Assembly (NCBI GenBank): GCA_002239105.1
Contig: MPNQ01000004.1
Coordinates: 1 to 64,000, forward strand
Direction of reading: 5' to 3'
DNA from: a marine group bacterium Sva0996 bin134
GTDB taxonomy: Bacteria; Actinomycetota; Acidimicrobiia; Acidimicrobiales; Bin134
Length of the DNA stretch: 64,000 nt
A program made the position numbers and the translations under genes. The notes below the pieces were generated by a model. That model did no database searches. It worked only from the letters and a program-made list of their open reading frames with translations, and was not told the origin of the DNA. This document shows positions 25,084 through 33,312 of this stretch, in pieces (positions within the stretch are counted from its first letter, which is position 1; the number at the start of each line of letters is the position of its first letter).

Positions 25084-26900
25084 GACTCACCTCGGATCTC
25101 CAGGCCAGCCAGCTCGTCGGCTGAGCGCCAGTCGCTGAGGAGCTGGAGGAACTCGATGGTACCCGGACCTAGGCCGTAGGGGCCGTTCTGAGGACTTCGG
25201 GTGTTACTTCCCTCGTTGTTGTAGTAACCGGGGGTGCAGTCGTTGGCGAGCCCGCCGCGGCTGTTCACTTTCTCGAGACACGCGGCGACCCAGGCGTCCT
25301 CGGCTTCGGCGGTGGCTTCCACCGTCACCGCCCCCATCTCGCGGGCCCGGGCGACGATGTAGGCGAGATGGATGGCCTGCTCGTCGAGCATGTGCGTGTA
25401 GTTCACGGTGTTGCCCGATTGACCGATGGACATGAGGAAGAGGTTGGGGAAGTCGTGCATGTGCATGCCGTGCAGCGTGCGAAGACCGTCGGCCCACTTC
25501 TCCATGAGCGTCTCGCCATTGCCCCCGATGATCTCAAACCCCCCTCGCTGCGAAAGCGGGGTTCCAACCTCGAAGCCGCTGGCGTAGATCAGGCAATCCA
25601 CCTCGTACTCCCGCCCGTCGACCACCACACCCGTCGCCGTAATGCGTTCAACGCCTTTGCCCGACGTGTCCACGAGGGTCACGTTCGAGCGGTTGAAAGT
25701 GGGGAGGTAGTCGTTGTCTATGCAGGGTCGCTTGCAGAATTGCCGGTAGTAGGGCTTGAGATGCTCGGCGGTCTCGGGGTCGTCGACCAGCTCGTCCACC
25801 CGCGCCCTGATCTGCTCCATCTTCTGGAGATCGGCCAGCTCCAAGGTGCGCTGGATGCCCTCGGGCGACAAGTCCCCGCCGTCGCCCCCCCGCAAGAGCT
25901 TCATTATGTTGCCGATCAAATCGGTCCAGCCGTCGTCGACGAGATCCTCCTCCTGGGGGACACCGGAAACCAGCGCGTTGAAGTTGTCGCGGCGGTGCTG
26001 GTGCCAGCCCGGCGACAGTGACCGGGCCCATTCGGGGTTGGTGTCGGGGTTGTGCTTGACGTCGACCGACGACGGGGTCCGCTGGAACACGTAGAGATGC
26101 TCCGCCCACTCGGCGATGCGGGGCACCACCTGCACGCCGCTCGCGCCGGTGCCGATCACACCGACCCGCTTCCCGCTCAGGCCGGTGAGGTTCCCCTCCT
26201 GGTCGCCTCCGGTGTAGTTGTAGTCCCAGCGGCTGGTGTGAAACGACTTGCCCTCGAATGCCTCAATGCCGGGAATGCCGGGCAGCTTGGGCCGGCTCAG
26301 CTGGCCTAGCGCGAGACACACGTACTGAGCCCTCATCTGGTCGCCGCGGTCGGTCTCGACGATCCAGCGCAAGGCATCGTGGTCCCATCGGAGCTCGGTG
26401 ACCCGGGTCTGGAAGCAGGCGTCCCGATAGAGGTCGAACTGGCGGGCGATCGCGTGGCAGTGCTCGAGGATCTCCTGGCCGTACGAGTACTTGCGTTTCG
26501 GAACGTAGCCGACCTCCTCCAGCAGGGGGAGGTAGACGTACGACTCGACGTCACAGGAAATGCCCGGGTACCGGTTCCAGTACCAGGTTCCACCGAAGTC
26601 GGACGCCGGGTCGACGAATCGGATCTTGTCGAGGCCTTGCTGGCGCAGCCGCGCTCCGGCCACCAGACCGCCGAAGCCTGCACCGATGACGACGACCTCG
26701 ACTTCGTCGTGGAGCGGCTCGCGGGTGAAGTCCCCGTCCGCCCAGGGGTCGTCGGTGTAGTGGGCGAACGCCCCATTTACCTGGATGTACTGGTCGGGGC
26801 CGTCAGGCCTCAGGCGCTTGTCGCGCTCGGTGCGGTACCGGTGCCGGATCTCGTCCAATTCCGGCAGGGATTGCGTCGGCTGGTCATCGGTGATGCTCAT
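25080..26900 (-). CDS. Flavin-containing monooxygenase, Baeyer-Villiger type
   Basis: 606 residues. The FAD Rossmann motif GAGFGGL lies near 73 and the NADPH motif GTGASGVQ near 250. Between them is FEGKSFHTSRWDY, matching the Baeyer-Villiger fingerprint F-x-G-x3-H-x3-W. The N-terminal extension of about 60 residues resembles cyclododecanone or steroid monooxygenases rather than the short cyclohexanone type. The likely reaction is oxygen insertion into a cyclic or long-chain ketone. It is first in an operon with the SnoaL-like gene and divergent from the Rieske oxygenase across 110 bases. Confidence 0.9.
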   Translation of the reverse strand: MSITDDQPTQSLPELDEIRHRYRTERDKRLRPDGPDQYIQVNGAFAHYTDDPWADGDFTREPLHDEVEVVVIGAGFGGLVAGARLRQQGLDKIRFVDPASDFGGTWYWNRYPGISCDVESYVYLPLLEEVGYVPKRKYSYGQEILEHCHAIARQFDLYRDACFQTRVTELRWDHDALRWIVETDRGDQMRAQYVCLALGQLSRPKLPGIPGIEAFEGKSFHTSRWDYNYTGGDQEGNLTGLSGKRVGVIGTGASGVQVVPRIAEWAEHLYVFQRTPSSVDVKHNPDTNPEWARSLSPGWHQHRRDNFNALVSGVPQEEDLVDDGWTDLIGNIMKLLRGGDGGDLSPEGIQRTLELADLQKMEQIRARVDELVDDPETAEHLKPYYRQFCKRPCIDNDYLPTFNRSNVTLVDTSGKGVERITATGVVVDGREYEVDCLIYASGFEVGTPLSQRGGFEIIGGNGETLMEKWADGLRTLHGMHMHDFPNLFLMSIGQSGNTVNYTHMLDEQAIHLAYIVARAREMGAVTVEATAEAEDAWVAACLEKVNSRGGLANDCTPGYYNNEGSNTRSPQNGPYGLGPGTIEFLQLLSDWRSADELAGLEIRGES

Positions 26901-26925
26901 CTGCTCCGTCCGCTATAGCCAACTT

Positions 26926-26951
26926 CTTAGTAATCTTGATACATTAGCAAG
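26926..26951. promoter_or_regulatory. Imperfect dyad in the monooxygenase/Rieske divergent promoter region
   Basis: CTT-AG-TAAT, 8 bases, ATTA-GC-AAG forms a 26-bp interrupted palindrome (CTTNNTAAT...ATTANNAAG). It lies in an AT-rich patch of an otherwise GC-rich region and is centred between the two divergent starts. Size and position suit a TetR-type operator, and a TetR gene lies downstream at 28130. Binding is inferred. Confidence 0.45.
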
Positions 26952-27010
26952 AGTCGAGACAGGCGACAGGCCCGCAGGCACCCAATGCCGGGCCTCCAGG
27001 AGGTCGACCG

Positions 27011-28048
27011 ATGAGCACTATTGCAAACGAACCTGGATACGGAGCCCGACCCGGCATGGAGGATGCAGTGTTCGAAGTCGGGCCGATGCGGTCCGATCCG
27101 GCAGCCGTATTTGACCCAAGCAAACGCGTTCGGATCCGCCGGGAAGGCCTCGGCGAGAAGCGATTTCCATTCCCGATACCCAACGGCTGGTTCGTTGTCG
27201 ACGAGTGCCGCGAGCTCGCCCCCGGCGAGCACAAGAATCTCTTCGCCTTCGGCAAGGACCTCGTGCTGTTCCGCTCCGAGAGCGGCGAGGCCCGGCTCAT
27301 GGACGCCTACTGCCCCCACCTGGGTGCCCACATAGGAGCGGGCGGCAGAGTCGACGGCGACGGTATGCGGTGCCCGTTCCATGGCTGGCACTTCGACGGT
27401 GACGGCCGTTGCATCGACATCCCGTATGCCGAGGGTAAGGCAATCCCCGCGAAGGCGAAGGTGCGCACCTATCCGATCATCGAGCGCGACCACATGATCT
27501 GGGCGTGGCACCATCTCGAGGGCGGTGAGCCGTTCTACGACGTGCCCTACTTCCCAGAGTTCGAGGACCCGGACTGGCAGCCCTACGAGGTCCTCCACTT
27601 CGAGGTGGGCACCATCGTCCAGGAATTCGCCGAGGGCGAGTTCGACGTCCAGCACTTCAAATACGTGCACGGGGCGCCCCCGCTGCCCAGTACCGACGTA
27701 GTCGTTGAGGGGACCTACCGGCACAACAGCAACGGCACCTTCACGATCGAGAACTTCGGCTTGGGCTGCACCCTCATATCGATCGGCGAATCGGTGCGAA
27801 TCGGCCAGTCGCTCCTGCCGACCGACGAGGAGAACGTGAAGATGACGTGGTGGTTCACCATGCCCCGCTCAGTGGGGGAAGCAGCCCTTCAGAGACTTGT
27901 CGCCGGTTTCGCCGACGGCATCAGCCAAGACATCGCCATCTGGGAGAACAAGCGCTACCAACCCAAGCCGCTGGTGACCGCCGTCGAGCGGAACATCCGC
28001 GTCGGTCGGGAGTGGGCGCTCCAGTTCTACTCCGGACTCGACTCCTAG
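27011..28048 (+). CDS. Rieske non-heme iron oxygenase, KshA-like
   Basis: 345 residues from ATG 27011, with AGGAGG ending at 27003. The N-terminal Rieske domain has CPHLGAHIG, then 13 residues to CPFHGWHFD (C-x-H, C-x2-H) near residues 102-126. The catalytic domain has EGEFDVQHFKYVHG near 210, supplying mononuclear iron ligands. Overall it resembles 3-ketosteroid 9-alpha-hydroxylase oxygenase components. No ferredoxin reductase (KshB-like) partner is in the window. Pairing with a Baeyer-Villiger monooxygenase suggests degradation of a steroid, terpenoid or other cyclic ketone. Confidence 0.88.
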   Translation: MSTIANEPGYGARPGMEDAVFEVGPMRSDPAAVFDPSKRVRIRREGLGEKRFPFPIPNGWFVVDECRELAPGEHKNLFAFGKDLVLFRSESGEARLMDAYCPHLGAHIGAGGRVDGDGMRCPFHGWHFDGDGRCIDIPYAEGKAIPAKAKVRTYPIIERDHMIWAWHHLEGGEPFYDVPYFPEFEDPDWQPYEVLHFEVGTIVQEFAEGEFDVQHFKYVHGAPPLPSTDVVVEGTYRHNSNGTFTIENFGLGCTLISIGESVRIGQSLLPTDEENVKMTWWFTMPRSVGEAALQRLVAGFADGISQDIAIWENKRYQPKPLVTAVERNIRVGREWALQFYSGLDS

Positions 28049-28129
28049 GACCGAGGGCACGATCACGACTCCTCGCGGCGGGCGCGCCGTGGTGAGCGGG
28101 GCGACTTCGTCTGGTTATCCTCTCGGCTG

Positions 28130-28777
28130 ATGCCCCGGTCGCCCGAGCCCGCCCGTGAAGCGCTCATTGCCGTCGCCGAGCGCCTGTTCGCCGAGCGAGG
28201 CGTTGACGCGGTGCCGGTGGGCGACGTCGTGAAAGCAGCCGGGCAGCGCAACAGCTCGGCCGTGCAATATCACTTCGGCAACAAGGCCGGGCTTCTCCAG
28301 GCGATCCTGGATCCCCACCAAGCCCGCCTCGATGATCGACGAGCCGAGATGCTCGACCAACTCGGCGAGCGGCCGGGGCTCGACGAGCTCATTGAGGTGC
28401 TTGTCCGGCCCCTCGCCTCCCTTCTCGACAACGAGTCGGGCCGTCACTACATCAGGATTCGGGCGCAGCTCGTCAGCGCAGCAAGGCTTCCCAGCGACTC
28501 CGACCTGATGCGAGATGCGGTGGCGGGCGCAGGCGGCGGCGAGTCATCCGCCGAGCCGAGACCCGGCATTCGCCGCGTGTCCCAAGCCCTCGTCGATTTG
28601 GTGGACGACACGCAGATGGCCGACCTTGGACACCGGCTGACGCTCACGGCTGTGCTGCTGCTTCATGGACTCGCCGATTTCGCCCAACGGCACCCCGACG
28701 CCAACGCGGCTGAGCGCGAGGTGTTCACCGATGTCCTCTTGCGTTGTGTCGCGGCAATCAACCTCGTCGACAATTGA
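28130..28777 (+). CDS. TetR-family transcriptional regulator
   Basis: 215 residues. The N-terminal helix-turn-helix is clear: REALIAVAERLFAERGVDAVPVGDVVKAAG, then NSSAVQYHFGNKAGLLQAIL; this spans about residues 9-60. The C-terminal ligand domain is all-helical and family-specific. It lies 81 bases after the Rieske gene on the same strand and probably regulates the oxygenase cluster, possibly through the dyad at 26926. Its stop abuts the stop of the convergent MOSC gene. Confidence 0.9.
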   Translation: MPRSPEPAREALIAVAERLFAERGVDAVPVGDVVKAAGQRNSSAVQYHFGNKAGLLQAILDPHQARLDDRRAEMLDQLGERPGLDELIEVLVRPLASLLDNESGRHYIRIRAQLVSAARLPSDSDLMRDAVAGAGGGESSAEPRPGIRRVSQALVDLVDDTQMADLGHRLTLTAVLLLHGLADFAQRHPDANAAEREVFTDVLLRCVAAINLVDN

Positions 28778-29611
28778 TCAGTCGGGCACAGTGAACGTGT
28801 CGCCGACGCTGATAGTCCCTGCCGCAGTGACCTCGGCGTTGGTGCCGAAACAGGCGAAGGCCCCGTAGTCGAATTCCTTGCGAGCGGCGGCAGCGAGCAC
28901 TTGCAGGACGCCTTTTGCCTGTTCGTAGCCCGGCTGGGCCAAGGTGGTCATCACGCAGCGGGGAGTGGCGTCACCGATCCGGAGCTCTGCTGCGCCGATC
29001 TTGACGTCGAGGTCTTTCCAAGCCAGATCAGCGAACTCCCCAGAACCGGAGTCGCCAAGAGCATCGAGCACGATGTTGGGGCGAAATCGCTCGACACCGA
29101 GTCTGATGCCGTCCAATAGCGAGGCCAGATGGGCCATTGACTGGTGGACGATGATGTGGACGGCGGAGGCGTCGACAAACGAGGTCTTCTCGGTGAGGGC
29201 GGCAACCGGCAGGTCGACCTCCACATCAGAGAGGACCGTGCCCGGGATCTCCGGCCACTCGCTGGCGTAGGTCTCCTCGCGGCCCTCTTCCACCTCGAAC
29301 AACCGGACGGGTTCGCCGAGTGCCTCGGTCAATGCGGCATTCAGCTCACCGCTGCCCACGGCGTATTCCCGGCCATCGGGACCAACGGCAACCAGCCCAC
29401 CATCGGCTTGTGTCTTGGCGCTCCACAACAGGAGTTGGCCATAGGGCCGCGGCCGCTTGGCACTGGCGATCTTGCCGGTCTCGGCACTGCGCACCGCCCA
29501 CCGCCGATCCCCGACAACAGCGCTGGTGCGAAGCTCAAGGCTCTCGACCCGCTCCCCGCCCATCGACTTGACGGGATACCGCCACAGCTCAGCAATGGAA
29601 TAAGTCGTCAT
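28778..29611 (-). CDS. MOSC domain-containing protein
   Basis: 277 residues with the N-terminal MOSC beta-barrel (IAELWRYPVKSMGGERV, VVGDRRWAV) and a C-terminal MOSC domain containing RFRPNIVLD and RCVMTTLAQPG. The Cys in the latter is the one thought to bind sulfur or molybdopterin. The family is related to molybdenum cofactor sulfurase and mARC N-reductases. It overlaps the DUF4143 ATPase by 4 nt. A decayed copy of its 3' end is found at 14936. Confidence 0.9.
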   Translation of the reverse strand: MTTYSIAELWRYPVKSMGGERVESLELRTSAVVGDRRWAVRSAETGKIASAKRPRPYGQLLLWSAKTQADGGLVAVGPDGREYAVGSGELNAALTEALGEPVRLFEVEEGREETYASEWPEIPGTVLSDVEVDLPVAALTEKTSFVDASAVHIIVHQSMAHLASLLDGIRLGVERFRPNIVLDALGDSGSGEFADLAWKDLDVKIGAAELRIGDATPRCVMTTLAQPGYEQAKGVLQVLAAAARKEFDYGAFACFGTNAEVTAAGTISVGDTFTVPD

Positions 29612-30801
29612 ACAGAGCCCCCAGCAGGATTCGAAAAGTCTGCTTCGTGCAATTGCGCCCAGGGCACCAATCTCTCCTCGCTTCGCTCTTGGAGCTGGTC
29701 ACCTCCGTATGCCGCAATCAGATCACATGGGTGCTGGTCTCGAAAGTAGGCAGCAACCCGCCGGGCGGTCTTGAGAAAGCTGGTTGACGGGGTAGCAGCG
29801 GATTTTGCCTCTATCAGTGTCGCTCGCTCTGGGTGCTCGATGACCAGGTCGACTTCGGTCCCGCTGCGATCGCGGTAGAACGACAGGCCCCGGTTCAGGC
29901 CTTGATGGGTACGCTGCTTGGAAATCTCTGAAACGACCCACGTCTCGAATATCGGACCTCTGAGCGGGTGCGAGTGGAGCTGCTCGGGAGAGCGGATGCC
30001 CAGTAGGTGACAGACAAGGCCGGTGTCGTAGAAATGCAGCTTTGGCATCTTCACCAGCCGCTTGCGGTGGTTCGCGTGGAACGGTGGGAGCAGGAAGACC
30101 ACGAAGCTTGCCTCCAGAATGCTGAGCCAGGCCTTCGCCGTCGGCTGGGACACCCCGCAGTCGTCGGCCAGCGAAGAGAGATTGGCCAGCTGTGCGGTGC
30201 GGCCGGCACAGAGCTGAACGAATCTTGCGAACACAGAGAGGTCCCCTACGTTGCGAAGCGTTCTCACGTCGCGCTCGATGTAGGTGGCGATGTACGAGCC
30301 GATCCAGTCAGTCGGATGAAGACCGCGGTCGAAGATGCGGGGATAGCCCCCAGTGATCAGGGTCTCATCTAGTCCTCGTGGATGGTTGGAGAAGCGAATG
30401 GCCTCTCCCCGGCTCAGCGGAAGAAGGTGGTGCACGGCAGTTCGGCCAGCCAGCGACTGATTGATCGACTCCAAGAGCGAAAAGTGCTGCGACCCGGTGA
30501 GGACCCACCGACCGGGCGTTGGGTCGGCGTCGATTATGCCCTGAAGGTAGGACGGCAGATCAGGTGCCCTTTGGACCTCGTCGATGATCGCCCCACCGGG
30601 AAACTGAGCCAGAAACGCACGGGGATCATCAGTGGCAAATGAGCGCACATCGGGCGCTTCCAAGCTGACGTAGGGGTGGTCGGGGAACACCGACCGGCAC
30701 AAGGTGGTCTTGCCGCTCTGTCGGGGACCGGTAAGCGTGATGGCCGGCGCGCTCAAAGCCGCCTGCTCCAGTCTCGGGGCCAAGTCCCGGTCAATGATCA
30801 T
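29608..30801 (-). CDS. AAA ATPase with DUF4143 C-terminal domain
   Basis: About 397 residues from ATG 30801. Walker A is GPRQSGKTTL near 26, Walker B is GAIIDEVQRAPDL, and sensor region VLTGSQHF follows. The C-terminal half is DUF4143, with a helix-turn-helix-like segment (LADDCGVSQPTAKAWL) and a PD-(D/E)XK-like end (FYRDRSGTEVDLVIE, LIEAKS). Members are abundant, often orphan, and of unsettled function in defence or mobile elements. A paralogue lies at 44724. The start is 23 bases from a perfect hairpin and close to a tRNA gene. Confidence 0.88.
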   Translation of the reverse strand: MIIDRDLAPRLEQAALSAPAITLTGPRQSGKTTLCRSVFPDHPYVSLEAPDVRSFATDDPRAFLAQFPGGAIIDEVQRAPDLPSYLQGIIDADPTPGRWVLTGSQHFSLLESINQSLAGRTAVHHLLPLSRGEAIRFSNHPRGLDETLITGGYPRIFDRGLHPTDWIGSYIATYIERDVRTLRNVGDLSVFARFVQLCAGRTAQLANLSSLADDCGVSQPTAKAWLSILEASFVVFLLPPFHANHRKRLVKMPKLHFYDTGLVCHLLGIRSPEQLHSHPLRGPIFETWVVSEISKQRTHQGLNRGLSFYRDRSGTEVDLVIEHPERATLIEAKSAATPSTSFLKTARRVAAYFRDQHPCDLIAAYGGDQLQERSEERLVPWAQLHEADFSNPAGGSV

Positions 30802-30823
30802 GACCACAAGTCTAGCCAAAGTT

Positions 30824-30854
30824 GGCTGATTCAAAATCTAATTTTGAATCAGCC
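30824..30854. repeat. Perfect 14-bp inverted repeat between tRNA-Arg and the DUF4143 gene
   Basis: GGCTGATTCAAAAT (30824-30837), loop CTA, ATTTTGAATCAGCC (30841-30854). It starts 3 bases after the tRNA 3' end and 23 bases before the ATPase start codon. No T-run follows on either strand, so a simple intrinsic terminator is unlikely. An operator, RNA hairpin or integration-related site is possible. Confidence 0.75.
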
Positions 30855-30857
30855 ATG

Positions 30858-30932
30858 CGCCCACGGCAGGATTCGAACCTGCGACCTTGGACTTAGGAGG
30901 TCCCTGCTCTGTCCTGACTGAGCTACGTGGGC
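30858..30932 (-). tRNA. tRNA-Arg (anticodon CCU)
   Basis: The minus strand from 30932 folds as a cloverleaf. Acceptor GCCCACG pairs with CGTGGGC, the D stem is GCTC/GAGC, and the T arm GCAGG-TTCGAAT-CCTGC is canonical. The anticodon loop CTCCTAA gives anticodon CCU, reading AGG. CCA is not encoded. The anticodon stem GGGAC/GTCCA has one terminal G-A mismatch (27:43). Confidence 0.93.
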
Positions 30933-31186
30933 GGGCTGGCGCGTATATTGGCGCGCAATTCTGAGGTTGTGGGATATGGGGTGTGGTGGTTGCGCCGGGG
31001 CGTGATTTTATCAGTGTGATTCGGTTTGGGTGTTTCGTTTCGGGGTAGTTGTTGTGATGGTTCTGCCACATTCCGCATGGCCGTCGGGAAATGCAGTGTG
31101 GGGATGCTCCAAGAGGAATCGGAGGCGGCGGCGCCTGTCGGGGCCGGGGTGGGGCGCGGTTTGGCTGATGGCCAGCCTCGTAGCCG

Positions 31187-32563
31187 TCAGTCCGCGTCTA
31201 CGGTGAGGGGTTTCGGGGGGATGTGGAGGCCGTCGTTGAGGGTTCGCCGGCCCAGGGGCTGAGACAGGTGGACGGTGACCGGCGTGGACGGATTGCCGGG
31301 GCAGTTGGCTGGGCCGACGGGGCTGATGGCAGCGAACGCCACCAGGACGGCTTCGCCGGTTTCGATCACCTGCGGCCCGAGCAGCGCATCGCCTATCTCC
31401 CGGCCGCTGGCGCAACCGACCTCGGTGACCAGGAGATGAACCGAGGTGTCGTCTGGGGCGGGAGGCGAGTCGGGGTCGAGGCGTATGGCGACCCGGCCCA
31501 GCCCGTCGGGCAGCGCGACGACTGGCTCGCATGGGCGGCCGATGCCCGATCCGGCGATTATCCAGTTGTCCCGCGGTGTGCGCTCGAACCTCGCGGTGCC
31601 GAAACCAGCCGGGGTGGATACGGCGAACGTTGCGCTGTCTGCGCCGATGTGGATCGCATGCCAGTCCCCATCGGGCAGCTCCCAGGCGCCGCTTTCGGGC
31701 AGAAGGGTGCGCAGCGCCGCCGCGGAGGGATGGTCGATTTCGCCGATCGGCACTGGATTGCTGAGCGCCGAGTAGGCGACGGGCGGGACGCCCGAGCATG
31801 TGACCAGCGGGTCTTCTGCGCTGAGATCGGGTATGAGCGCCAGCGACCCCGAAGGCGGCTCTGGGGAAATTGTGACGTTGGCGCAAACCGCGGCGGGGTC
31901 CACCAGTTCGGCGATCATCTTCAGCGTGCCCTCGGGCGGGTCGAAGAAATCCAGGCTGACGCGGTTCAGCGACTCTGAGATGGCCGTGCTCAACAGGCCG
32001 AATTCGGGGCCCATGTACTGGCCCAAGCGGCCTTGGATCTCCGATAGATCTTGTATGGGGAACTCGACTTGGACCACGTCGATGACCGCATCCGTCCCAG
32101 ACAGCCGGTCTTGGATCTCCTGGCGGTGTGCCTCGGCATCGCTGGTCACCGCCAACACGATCGCGCCGCCGTTTTCCCGGTCGATCCACAAGCCGCCATG
32201 GCTTTCCGGGTGCTCCTGACGATAGGCGAGCACAACGCCCATGACGTCGTCGTCGACATTCAAGCCGGCGCCGAGGTTGCCCTTGACGCTCGACTCCAGC
32301 CTCGGGACGTCCTCGCACCGCACAAGCCCTCCGGGAGGCTCAAGCTCCGGGCCCGGCTGGATGGCGTAGTCCTCTGATCCCGGTGTCGCGCCGGCCGCCT
32401 CAGACCCGCTTCGCGGTGCCGAAGGTTCGCCCGATTGCGGGAACTGCGCGGCGGCGCCACCCGTTGTCTCGAGCTGCCCGGTGTTCCCGCCGCCGCACCC
32501 TGCCGCAAACACCACCAGCGCAACCAGCGTCGCCACGGCGCGCAGCCACCACGACGTTCCCAT
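31187..32563 (-). CDS. Lipoprotein of unknown function
   Basis: 458 residues with a signal peptide and lipobox (VVFAAGC) followed by a Gly/Ser/Ala-rich spacer. The mature part shows no family I can name. It contains paired segments with Cys residues (VRCEDVP, AVCANV, VTCSGVP, RPCEPVV, VGCASG), suggesting disulfide-stabilised extracytoplasmic domains. The 254 bases between the tRNA and this gene (30933-31186) hold no recognisable gene. It is divergent from the small lipoprotein at 32619. Confidence 0.65.
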   Translation of the reverse strand: MGTSWWLRAVATLVALVVFAAGCGGGNTGQLETTGGAAAQFPQSGEPSAPRSGSEAAGATPGSEDYAIQPGPELEPPGGLVRCEDVPRLESSVKGNLGAGLNVDDDVMGVVLAYRQEHPESHGGLWIDRENGGAIVLAVTSDAEAHRQEIQDRLSGTDAVIDVVQVEFPIQDLSEIQGRLGQYMGPEFGLLSTAISESLNRVSLDFFDPPEGTLKMIAELVDPAAVCANVTISPEPPSGSLALIPDLSAEDPLVTCSGVPPVAYSALSNPVPIGEIDHPSAAALRTLLPESGAWELPDGDWHAIHIGADSATFAVSTPAGFGTARFERTPRDNWIIAGSGIGRPCEPVVALPDGLGRVAIRLDPDSPPAPDDTSVHLLVTEVGCASGREIGDALLGPQVIETGEAVLVAFAAISPVGPANCPGNPSTPVTVHLSQPLGRRTLNDGLHIPPKPLTVDAD

Positions 32564-32618
32564 CTGCCCACGGTAGCTGTCCTACTAACCTACGACAGAC
32601 CGGGCGGGGAGGGCTGGT

Positions 32619-33212
32619 TTGGCTGGATCGGATGCTTCTTTCGGGGATTCGGGTTGGAAGCTGTATCCGGGTTTTCTGCGTTTGTTGGCGGTTGTCGGCG
32701 GGGCGGTTCTATTGGCTGTGTCTGCTTGCGGCGGCGAGAGGTCTGAGGCGGCAGTCGAGGTTCCGGCGCCCGCGCCTACGGGCCCTCCTGCGGCGTTCGA
32801 GTGGGCAGATGGCGTCTCGGAGATGGTCGCTGCGGCCGCAGTGGCCATGGCCCCGGATCCGTCTGCCGCAAAGGTCGCCGAGGTCGCTCCGTCCTATGAC
32901 GGCGATGAGGTGGTGGCCGGGGTTGCCGTGCTGGAGTTCCCGCCGTACAGCGGGACCATCGATTTGCCCGGCCAAAGGGCACTGGACGCAAACGGCGACC
33001 GAATTTTCCAAAGAGTGGAACGGCGATACACCGTAAAGGGCCTCACCAGCCTCTACGTGGGAGTCGACATCTCGTCCGGCGAGATTGACTGGGCGGACGT
33101 TGTCCATGCCCAAAACGAGGTGTCGTCGATCGAAGTGGTCTTCGAATCCCCCGTCGACACCGAAGGGCGGCCGATCCCCGCCGACGCCCGCCGCTGGCAG
33201 TACGACGACTAA
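32619..33212 (+). CDS. Small lipoprotein of unknown function
   Basis: Up to 197 residues from a TTG. A hydrophobic stretch (RLLAVVGGAVLLAVSAC) ends in a lipobox, but about 20 residues precede it, so the true start may be a downstream TTG. The mature part has no recognised domain. The end (SSIEVVFESPVDTEGRPIPADARRW) looks like a beta-rich module. It is divergent from the lipoprotein at 31187 and convergent with the one at 33313. Confidence 0.55.
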   Translation: MAGSDASFGDSGWKLYPGFLRLLAVVGGAVLLAVSACGGERSEAAVEVPAPAPTGPPAAFEWADGVSEMVAAAAVAMAPDPSAAKVAEVAPSYDGDEVVAGVAVLEFPPYSGTIDLPGQRALDANGDRIFQRVERRYTVKGLTSLYVGVDISSGEIDWADVVHAQNEVSSIEVVFESPVDTEGRPIPADARRWQYDD

Positions 33213-33230
33213 CCTGCGCGCACCCTGACT

Positions 33231-33262
33231 CGGCCGCCCCGACCCGGCCGCCCCGACCCGGC
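33231..33262. repeat. 14-bp tandem repeat between convergent genes
   Basis: CGGCCGCCCCGACC occurs twice in a row with a partial third copy. It lies between two convergent stops. It may be simple GC-rich slippage sequence. Confidence 0.7.
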
Positions 33263-33312
33263 GTCGTTGCGGGCCTGGGCTGCCTCGGTGAGGCTGTCTG
33301 GGGCTTTGGCGG

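Noticed and set aside
30824..30854. Rho-independent terminator for tRNA-Arg
   Set aside because: The stem is perfect but AT-rich and no T-tract follows on either strand; kept as a repeat of unknown role.
31011..32318. 435-residue minus-strand open frame
   Set aside because: It overlaps the lipoprotein gene at 31187 in another frame, is Arg/Pro/His-rich as expected of a high-GC shadow, and has no domain or signal.
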